A stretch of DNA of 33,215 nucleotides from CAYLLT01 sp964591605. Lineage in GTDB: Bacteria > Planctomycetota > Phycisphaerae > UBA1845 > PWPN01. The position numbers and the translations under genes were made by a program. Shown here piece after piece: positions 22,395-28,018 of the stretch; the stretch's first letter is position 1; every line of letters begins with the position of its first letter. The DNA is taken from positions 1 through 33,215 of the forward strand of contig CAZQEN010000037.1 of NCBI GenBank assembly GCA_964591605.1, in the 5' to 3' direction. The notes under the pieces were generated by a model. The model saw only the letters and a program-made list of their open reading frames with translations, was not told where the DNA came from and ran no database searches.

Positions 22395-23093
22395 TCACAG
22401 TCTTCCCCGACGCCGCGGGCGCTGCTGCTCGGCCTCTTCGGTCGGAACGACCTCGGCGCCGAACTCACCCAGATAGATCCACACTTTCACGCCGATCGTG
22501 CCGTACGTGGTCTTGGCCGTCGCCAGCCCGTAATCCACGTTGGCCTGCAGCGTCTGCAGGGGAATCGAGCCCTTCTTCTGGACCTCGGTGCGGGCCATTT
22601 CCGCCCCGCCGAGCCGCCCGCTGCACAGGACGCGGATGCCCTTGGCGCCCGCCTGCATCGTCGAATCCACCTTCATCTTCATCGCCCGCCGGAAGCTCGT
22701 GCGCTTCTTGAGCTGCTCGGCGATGCCTTCGGCCACCAGTTGGGCGTTCAGGTCGGGGGCCTTGATCTCGACGATGTTGAGATTGATCTTGCGGTCGATG
22801 AGCTCTTCGAGCTCACCCCGCAATCGATCCACCTCGGCGCCCTTGGGGCCGATCACCAGACCGGGCCGGGCGGTGTGGAGCACGACGCGCACTTCGTTGC
22901 GTGTCCGCTCGATCTCCACTTTGCTGACCGCCGCGTAGGGCGGCTTGCGGTTCAACCGCTCGTCGATGTAGTCGCGCAGCTTGTAATCCTCGATGAGGAA
23001 CTCGCCGTACGCGGCCTTCGGGGCATACCACCGGCTCTTCCAGTCCAGCGTGATGCCCGTCCGGAACCCGATTGGATTAACTTTCTGACCCAC
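22395..23093 (-). CDS. rpsC: 30S ribosomal protein S3
   Basis: S3 lies at the mRNA entry channel and contributes to helicase activity. The 232-aa protein has the N-terminal 'MGQKVNPIGFRTGITLDWKSRWYA', the KH domain ('VVLHTARPGLVIGPKGAEVDRLRGEL') and the C-terminal S3 domain ('GAKGIRVLCSGRLGGAEMARTE', 'YGTIGVKVWIYLGE'). It starts with GTG at 23093. The length is normal. Confidence 0.98.
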   Translation of the reverse strand: MGQKVNPIGFRTGITLDWKSRWYAPKAAYGEFLIEDYKLRDYIDERLNRKPPYAAVSKVEIERTRNEVRVVLHTARPGLVIGPKGAEVDRLRGELEELIDRKINLNIVEIKAPDLNAQLVAEGIAEQLKKRTSFRRAMKMKVDSTMQAGAKGIRVLCSGRLGGAEMARTEVQKKGSIPLQTLQANVDYGLATAKTTYGTIGVKVWIYLGEFGAEVVPTEEAEQQRPRRRGRL

Positions 23094-23144
23094 TGTCGGC
23101 TCCCATCCCGGATCTCAGAATGCCCGGATCCGAGATTGTGAAAA

Positions 23145-23501
23145 TCACCGCTCCTCGACCACCACGGTCAGATGACTCGTGCGCTTCAGGATCTCATGTG
23201 CGCGTCCCCGGTCCTTGGGGCGCCATCGGCGGAAGAACGGGCCCTCATCCACGCGGGCCTCGGCCACCCACAGGCTGCGCACGTCGGCTTCCTGCTCGTT
23301 GGCGTTCGCGATGGCGGAGGCGAGCACCTTGGAAAGGAGCGGCGCCGCCCGCTTGCGGGTGAACCGCAGAATGTCCTGTGCCTTGTTGACCGGCACGTTG
23401 CGAATCAGATCCACGACCAGCCGGGCCTTGCGGGCGCTGACCCGGGCGTAGCGATGCGTCGCCCGCCACTGCCGTCGCTGTGTTGCTACCGCCTCTGCCA
23501 T
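23145..23501 (-). CDS. rplV: 50S ribosomal protein L22
   Basis: L22 spans from the surface into the exit tunnel, where its loop lines the constriction. The 118-aa protein shows 'ATHRYARVSARKARLVVDLIRNVPVNKAQDILRFTRKRAAPLLSKVLASAIANAN' and the loop 'VDEGPFFRRWRPKDRGRAHEILKRTSHLTVVV'. The ATG at 23501 gives the full protein. It lies between rpsC and rpsS. Confidence 0.98.
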   Translation of the reverse strand: MAEAVATQRRQWRATHRYARVSARKARLVVDLIRNVPVNKAQDILRFTRKRAAPLLSKVLASAIANANEQEADVRSLWVAEARVDEGPFFRRWRPKDRGRAHEILKRTSHLTVVVEER

Positions 23502-23587
23502 GACTGACTCTCACTTCGCTCTGGACCGTCTGCCACTGCTGCCGCGGCAACTCCGGTCGGTGTCGCGATTCATCCGGGACCGCACGC

Positions 23588-23878
23588 TCAGGCCGGCGCG
23601 GGTCCCGAGGCCGCCTTCTTGGTCCCCGAGTGCCCGCGGAAGTTCCGGGTGGGGCTGAACTCGCCGAGCTTGTGCCCAACCATCTCCTCCGTGATGAACA
23701 CGCGGTGGAACGTCTTGCCGTTGTGCACTTCAAAGGTCGTGCCGATGAACTCGGGCACAATCGTGCACCGGCGCGACCACGTCCGGATCGGCGCCCGGGA
23801 ATCGCTCGCCTTGGCCCGCTGCACCTTCGTGAACAGCTTCTCGTCGACGAACGGACCTTTTTTCAGACTTCTCGCCAT
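23588..23878 (-). CDS. rpsS: 30S ribosomal protein S19
   Basis: S19 is in the head of the small subunit and pairs with S13. The 96-aa protein has 'MARSLKKGPFVDEKLFTKVQ', 'IRTWSRRCTIVPEFIGTTFEVHNGKTFHRVFITEEMVGHKLGEFSPTRNFRGH', all diagnostic. The length is normal. Confidence 0.98.
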   Translation of the reverse strand: MARSLKKGPFVDEKLFTKVQRAKASDSRAPIRTWSRRCTIVPEFIGTTFEVHNGKTFHRVFITEEMVGHKLGEFSPTRNFRGHSGTKKAASGPAPA

Positions 23879-23896
23879 AATCCCATTTCCATCTGT

Positions 23897-23973
23897 GTGG
23901 CACAGGCGTCTGACCTGTGCGGCACGGGCCGGACGCCCGCTTCAGCGGCACCGGCGCGGGGCCGGGGCCACAC
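23897..23973. repeat. GTGGCACAGGCG-type element, rpsS-rplB spacer
   Basis: It opens GTGGCACAGGCGTCTGACCT and closes GGGGCCACAC, with inner palindromic GCACGGGCCGGACGCCCG. It shares its first 18 bases with the element at 18842. Confidence 0.7.
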
Positions 23974-23975
23974 CG

Positions 23976-24842
23976 TCACTTCTTCCTGATCACCAGCCGT
24001 CCGTACCGCACGCTCCGGCGGCGCCGCAGGATGCGCTTGTTCGAGTTCTTGCGCGGACTGCGGGTGCGCCCGCCCTTGGCGAGCTTGCCCCACGGGCTGC
24101 ACGGGTGACGCCCGCCGCCGCTGCGTCCCTCACCGCCGCCCAGCGGGTGGGCGATGGGGTTCATCGACGTTCCGCGGTTGTGCGGACGGCGGCCCATGTG
24201 CCGCTTGCGGCCGGCCTTGCCGACGCGGACGTTCTGATGGTCGATGTTGCCGATCTGCCCGATGGTGGCCCGGCACTCCACGCGAACCTGGCGCATCTCG
24301 CCGGAGGGCAGCAACAGCGTCGCCCAGTCGCCTTCACGGGCCACCAGGCGGGCCGAGCTGCCGGCCGTGCGCACCATCCTGGCGCCCTGGCCTGCAATGA
24401 TCTCGACGTTGTGCACGTCCATGCCGACCGGGACGCGCTTGAGCGGGAGGCAGTTGCCCACCTTGGGCTCGGCCTCGATGCCGCTCTCCACCCAGTCGCC
24501 GGCCCGCAGGCCGACCGGGGCGACGATGTAACTCTTGGTGCCGTCAGGGTATTCCAGCAGCGCGATGTGCGACGTGCGGTTGGGATCGTATTCGATCGCC
24601 ACCACGGTGGCCCGCTGGCCGTCGCGTTTGCGCTTGAAATCGATGACGCGGTAGAGCCGTTTGTGCCCGCCGCCGCGCCACCACGAGGTGATCTTGCCGT
24701 GGTGATTGCGCCCGCCCGTCTTGGGCTTGGGTTCGAGCAGCGACTTGGTCGGGCGGCGGCGCCGGTCGGTGAGCTCCTCGAAGGAGTTGACCGACGAGTT
24801 GCGGCGGCCGGCCGAGGTCGGATTGTAGGTTTTGATGGCCAT
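23976..24842 (-). CDS. rplB: 50S ribosomal protein L2
   Basis: L2 is a primary 23S rRNA binder close to the peptidyl-transferase centre. The 288-aa protein has the N-terminal 'MAIKTYNPTSAGRRNSSVNSFEELT', the OB and SH3-like core ('RATIGQIGNIDHQN') and the highly conserved 'SMNPIAHPLGGGEGRSGGG' with His232, equivalent to the functionally important His229 of E. coli. It is about 13 residues longer than E. coli L2, mainly at the basic C-terminus. Confidence 0.98.
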   Translation of the reverse strand: MAIKTYNPTSAGRRNSSVNSFEELTDRRRRPTKSLLEPKPKTGGRNHHGKITSWWRGGGHKRLYRVIDFKRKRDGQRATVVAIEYDPNRTSHIALLEYPDGTKSYIVAPVGLRAGDWVESGIEAEPKVGNCLPLKRVPVGMDVHNVEIIAGQGARMVRTAGSSARLVAREGDWATLLLPSGEMRQVRVECRATIGQIGNIDHQNVRVGKAGRKRHMGRRPHNRGTSMNPIAHPLGGGEGRSGGGRHPCSPWGKLAKGGRTRSPRKNSNKRILRRRRSVRYGRLVIRKK

Positions 24843-24848
24843 AATCTC

Positions 24849-24897
24849 GCAGGGTGGGCTCTGCCCACCTCCTTTTGGTGGGCAAAGCCCACCCTAC
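24849..24897. repeat. GTAG-REP inverted pair, rplB-rplW spacer
   Basis: A plus-sense copy (24849-24869, foot GCAG) and an inverted copy (24877-24897) are separated by only 7 bp. The pair forms one long hairpin and is the simplest REPIN-like unit in the window. It starts 5 nt after the rplW stop codon in mRNA sense. Confidence 0.9.
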
Positions 24898-24902
24898 CTG
24901 AG

Positions 24903-25214
24903 TCAGAACAGGTCAATGTGGTGATCCGGCTGGAGCACCACGACCGCCTTCTTCCAGCCCCTGGTTTTCCCGATCGTCATGCGGTACCGGCGCCGCTTGC
25001 CCTCACGGTTCGACGTGCGGACGCTCTGGACGCGCACGTTGTAGATCTTCTCGATGGCCTGGCGGATCTGGGCCTTGTTGGCGTCGGGGTGCACCTCGAA
25101 GGTGTAGGCGCCGCCGCGGGCCGGTCGCGTCCGGGTTGCCTCGTGGGCAATCTGGCTCTGGTGGGTGCCCTTCTCGGTCACCAGCGGCCGGATGATCGTG
25201 TGATAAATGTCCAT
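24903..25214 (-). CDS. rplW: 50S ribosomal protein L23
   Basis: L23 forms the docking site for trigger factor and SRP at the tunnel exit. The 103-aa protein has 'MDIYHTIIRPLVTEKGTHQ', 'YTFEVHPDANKAQIRQAIEKIYNVRVQSVRT' and 'GWKKAVVVL'. It lies between rplD and rplB. A GCCGG-AAAAA-CCGGC hairpin lies at 25227-25241, just before its start. Confidence 0.98.
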   Translation of the reverse strand: MDIYHTIIRPLVTEKGTHQSQIAHEATRTRPARGGAYTFEVHPDANKAQIRQAIEKIYNVRVQSVRTSNREGKRRRYRMTIGKTRGWKKAVVVLQPDHHIDLF

Positions 25215-25318
25215 CCTTCAAACCTCGCCGGAAAAACCGGCCTTCGTCTCGAATCGCCGATGCCGCCGGCCCCGTGCGGGCATCGCATGCCCCCCGGAGC
25301 GGGCCCCTGGCCGGCCCG

Positions 25319-25978
25319 TCACGCCGTCGCCGCCGCCTCCTCGCGCTTGTAGCTCTGCGGATTGGCGATCACCGCCTCGAACGCCGGCCGGGTGAACAAC
25401 ACCTTGCGGCGGCGCAGAATCTCATAGGCGTTGAGATTGTGAACCTGCCGGATGTCGGTCTTGGGGATGTTGCGGCCGGACTTGTAGAGGACGGGATTCA
25501 CACTGTCGAGGGCCACCACGCAGCCATTGTCCGCCTTGAGCGCCTTGAGCATGTTGTAGAACGTCTTGGTCTTGGGCTGGTCCATCTGGAGGCCCTCGAC
25601 GACGGCCACGCTGCCGGACTGGAGCTTGGCCAGCAGAGCGCTGTTGCGGGCGAGCTGTTTCATGCGGCGGGGAAGGTCGCGGCGGTAGTTGCGCATTTCG
25701 TCCTTGCGGAACGCCCGCCCGCCGCCCCGCCGGACGGGCTGGCGGACCGTGCCCATGCGGGCGTTGCCGGTGCCCTTCTGGCGGTAGAGCTTGCGCGTCG
25801 AGCCCTCCACCATGCCGCGGCTCTTGGTGCGCGCCGAACCCTGACGCTGGTTCAGCCGGAAGGTGACCACGGCCTGCTTGAGCAGGTCCAGCCGCACCCG
25901 GCCGCCCAGCGCGGACTCGTCGATCTGCACCGAGCCGGTCTGCTGGCCGTTCATGTTGTAGACAGGTACGTCGATCAT
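25319..25978 (-). CDS. rplD: 50S ribosomal protein L4
   Basis: L4 lines the exit tunnel; in E. coli it represses the S10 operon. The 219-aa protein has 'RQGSARTKSRGMVEGSTRKLYRQKGTGNARMGTVRQPVRRGGGRAF' (the tunnel loop and its basic flanks) and ends with the conserved 'RPAFEAVI' helix region. I use ATG 25978; the upstream frame passes through the repeat array. The leader CTGACAACGGACGAAGCC before the ATG is shared, with one change, with rplQ 16 kb away. Confidence 0.98.
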   Translation of the reverse strand: MIDVPVYNMNGQQTGSVQIDESALGGRVRLDLLKQAVVTFRLNQRQGSARTKSRGMVEGSTRKLYRQKGTGNARMGTVRQPVRRGGGRAFRKDEMRNYRRDLPRRMKQLARNSALLAKLQSGSVAVVEGLQMDQPKTKTFYNMLKALKADNGCVVALDSVNPVLYKSGRNIPKTDIRQVHNLNAYEILRRRKVLFTRPAFEAVIANPQSYKREEAAATA

Positions 25979-25998
25979 GGCTTCGTCCGTTGTCAGTG

Positions 25999-26152
25999 GC
26001 AGGGTGGGCTCTGCCCACCATTTTGGCACCCAACCGCCAAGGTGGGCGGAGCCCACCCTACCTCATTGTCCTGGCCTGGCGGATCACCCGTAGGGTGGGC
26101 TCTGCCCACCATTTGAGTACCCAACCGCCAAGGTGGGCGGAGCCCACCCTAC
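25999..26152. repeat. GTAG-REP cluster, rplD-rplC spacer (4 copies)
   Basis: Plus-sense copies at 25999-26019 and 26090-26110 alternate with inverted copies at 26041-26061 and 26132-26152. The inverted copy at 26132-26152 carries the rplC stop codon TAG (26149-26151) in its GTAG foot. Confidence 0.9.
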
Positions 26153-26179
26153 TTCATTGTCCTGGCCTGGCGGATCACC
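26001..26179. repeat. 91-bp tandem duplication including the 3' end of rplC
   Basis: Units 26001-26088 and 26092-26179 are collinear (88 bp each, period 91) and differ at 4 positions by my count. Each unit contains a plus-sense REP, an inverted REP and the string CATTGTCCTGGCCTGGCGGA-TCACC, which in the second unit is the real end of rplC. The first unit therefore holds a 25-bp extra copy of the rplC 3' end. Confidence 0.88.
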
Positions 26180-26802
26180 ACGTACCCGCCGTTGGGGCCC
26201 GGGACGCTGCCCTTGACGAGCAGCAGGTGGTTCTCCTTGTCCACCCGCACCAGCTCCTGGTTGCGTGAGGTGCGGCGGACGTGGCCCATGTGGCCGGCCA
26301 TCCGCTTGCCCTTCTTGACGCTCTGGCCGATGCCGCGCGGCGCGTTGGCCCCGATGCCGCCCGGCGAGCGGTGCTTGCGCTCGGTACCGTGCGAGGCGGG
26401 CTGTCCGCCGAAGCCGTATCGCTTCATCACACCCGTGTAACCCGCTCCCTTGGTCGTGCCGATGATGTCCACATGGCGGGTGCCGGCCGACTCGAAGACC
26501 TCGACGGTCCACACGTCGCCCAGGCTGGCCTGCGGCTCGTCGGCCAGGTGAATCTCGCGAATGAACCGCTTGGGACCGGTGCCGGCCTTACCCGCATGGC
26601 CGATCATGGGAACCGTGGAGCGATGCGCTTTGACATCATCGAAACCGAGCTGCACGGCGTTGTAACGGTCGTTTTCGCCCGCCTTTTTGACCTGCAGGAC
26701 CGGGCACGGGCCGGCCTGAATCACGGTGACGGGGACAGACTTGTCGCCTTCCACGTACACGCGGGTCATTCCGATCTTCTTGCCTAACAGTGCCGCTGCC
26801 AT
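26149..26802 (-). CDS. rplC: 50S ribosomal protein L3
   Basis: L3 is a primary 23S rRNA binder that reaches the peptidyl-transferase centre. The 217-aa protein has 'LLGKKIGMTRVYVEGDKSVPVTVIQAGPCPVLQVK', the loop 'GYTGVMKRYGFGGQPASHGTERKHRSPGGIG' (with the Gln that is methylated in E. coli) and 'GKRMAGHMGHVRRTSRNQELVRVD'. I use ATG 26802; an in-frame ATG at 26844 gives 14 more residues of lower similarity. The stop codon TAG is the middle of the repeat foot GTAG. Confidence 0.97.
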   Translation of the reverse strand: MAAALLGKKIGMTRVYVEGDKSVPVTVIQAGPCPVLQVKKAGENDRYNAVQLGFDDVKAHRSTVPMIGHAGKAGTGPKRFIREIHLADEPQASLGDVWTVEVFESAGTRHVDIIGTTKGAGYTGVMKRYGFGGQPASHGTERKHRSPGGIGANAPRGIGQSVKKGKRMAGHMGHVRRTSRNQELVRVDKENHLLLVKGSVPGPNGGYVVIRQARTMK

Positions 26803-27039
26803 ACAGACAGATATCCCTTCAGCGCTCACCGGCGCCGCTGCCATCTGCGGGACGCATGGATCCGCTGGTCATGGGCTGACCGGCAGGGATCCGCATCCCA
26901 CCCTTACGGTGCCGCACGATGAGAAGCTCATGCGGCCGATCTGTTAGAAAGAGGAACAGGCCTCGTCAGCGTCGCCACCAGGCGAACCCGTCGCGGGACC
27001 GCACCCTGCAGACGCCGCCGGCCTCCACATCCACTTGCA

Positions 27040-27348
27040 CTACGCCTTGATCTTCACGAACACGCCAGCCGGTACCACCAGCCGGTTCAGAGCCTCGACC
27101 GTTCGGGCCGTCGGCTCGTAAATATCGATGAGTCGCTTGTGCGTTCGCATCTCGAACTGCTCGCGCGACTTCTTGTCAATGTGCGGGCTGCGGAGCACGG
27201 TATAACGCTCGATCCGGGTCGGAAGCGGGATCGGGCCGCACACGCGGGCGTTGGTCCGCTTGGCGTGATCCACAATCTCCCGCGCCGAGGCGTCCAGCGC
27301 CCGGGGGTCATACGCTTCCATCCGAATCCGAATCCGTTCACCCTGCAT
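27040..27348 (-). CDS. rpsJ: 30S ribosomal protein S10
   Basis: S10 is in the head of the small subunit and, with NusB, takes part in antitermination. The 102-aa protein has 'GERIRIRMEAYDPRALDASAREIVDHAKRTNARVCGPIPLPTRIERYTVLRSPHIDKKSREQFEMRTHKRLIDI', all diagnostic. The ATG at 27348 fits the family length; the longer frame upstream is spurious. It is the first gene of the S10 operon, separated from fusA by 670 bp and from rplC by 237 bp, in which I see no gene. Confidence 0.98.
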   Translation of the reverse strand: MQGERIRIRMEAYDPRALDASAREIVDHAKRTNARVCGPIPLPTRIERYTVLRSPHIDKKSREQFEMRTHKRLIDIYEPTARTVEALNRLVVPAGVFVKIKA

Positions 27349-27579
27349 CGCCGAGCCCCAATTCTCAAAGAACCAAGTGACGGCACCGGACCGGCCCGAC
27401 GGCTTTGTCGCTGGGGCGACACGGTCCCTGCCGGATGCCCCCTGGGGCTCGCGGCGGGCCGGCTCCTTCCAGCTCACACGTCGGAAAACTGCAAGTCCAG
27501 GTTTGTCAGATACTTACGTTCCCCCAGGGGTCCACCCGCAGCTCAAATGCTGCGAGTCCGGGCAGAACGCAGACCCGCA

Positions 27580-27607
27580 AGTGTATCCGCAGTGTGCGGT
27601 CTGTCAA
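27580..27607 (-). promoter_or_regulatory. probable sigma-70-type promoter of the S10 operon
   Basis: On the minus strand TTGACA (27602-27607) is followed after 16 bp by TACACT (27580-27585). The -35 box is a perfect consensus and the -10 box matches 4 of 6. The spacer contains the palindrome CCGCACACTGCGG. Transcription would start near 27573, leaving a leader of about 225 nt before rpsJ. Confidence 0.5.
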
Positions 27608-27694
27608 GCCCCGGTGTCGCAAAATCTTGGAGCTTGGAGCGCGGGTGAGCGGTCCAACCGCGGGATGAATCCGGCCGGAGGTGGGGGTCAAGGC

Positions 27695-27814
27695 GTGAAA
27701 GTGCGAAGGTGAGAAAGCGACGGCGTTGCCGGCGGTCCCTCGAGTACGTTCGTCTGTTCTTCCTGCGCATCTCTCCATCTTTCTCACTTTCCCACCTTTC
27801 TCACTTTCTCGCGC
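27695..27814. repeat. GTGAGAAAG-type inverted repeat
   Basis: GTGCGAAGGTGAGAAAGCG on the left faces CTTTCTCACTTTCCCACC and TTTCTCACTTTCTCGCG on the right. It has the two-arm layout of the operon-spacer repeats but a different sequence. Confidence 0.6.
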
Positions 27815-27907
27815 CCTCAGGCACCAGGGCCCTCAATCTCGGTCGAACCCGCATCCGCTTCCCGGCGGCCCCAGACGCCTATTCGGTGGGCGAAGCGGAC
27901 GGAAAGA

Positions 27908-28012
27908 GATCAGAAGCCGCACTTGGACAACTGGCGGCATCCGTGGGAGAACTCTGCCCAACAATTGGAGACCTCTCCCCATGAATTGGAGCATCAGCCC
28001 TCATCGGTGGAG
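27908..28012 (-). repeat. 21-bp-period degenerate tandem repeat after fusA
   Basis: Read on the minus strand, five consecutive 21-nt units begin CTCCACCGATG, CTCCAATTCATG, CTCCAATTGTTG, CTCCCACGGATG and GTCCAAGTGCG. The TCC string recurs every 21 nt. It begins 6 nt past the fusA stop codon. Confidence 0.6.
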
Positions 28013-28018
28013 ACGCAA

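Larger units (their letters stand above)
27349..28018. other. 670-bp fusA-rpsJ spacer
   Basis: No gene is seen; in particular no tuf. It contains, from the fusA side, a 21-bp-period degenerate tandem repeat (27908-28012), a GTGAGAAAG-rich inverted repeat (27695-27814), and a promoter-like pair (27580-27607) placed to drive the S10 operon, with a leader of about 220 nt. Confidence 0.7.

Noticed and set aside
9969..26152. GTGGGC repeats as a CRISPR array
   Set aside because: The units are palindromes in both orientations, with variable, often very short spacing, distributed between different genes; no leader and no cas gene in the window.
9969..26152. GTAG hairpins as Rho-independent terminators
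   Set aside because: No T-run follows either arm, and they occur between essential co-oriented genes of one operon.
27349..28018. Missing tuf gene in the fusA-rpsJ spacer
   Set aside because: None of the frames in this spacer shows an EF-Tu motif (no GHVDHGKT, no NKCD); the spacer holds repeats and a promoter only.
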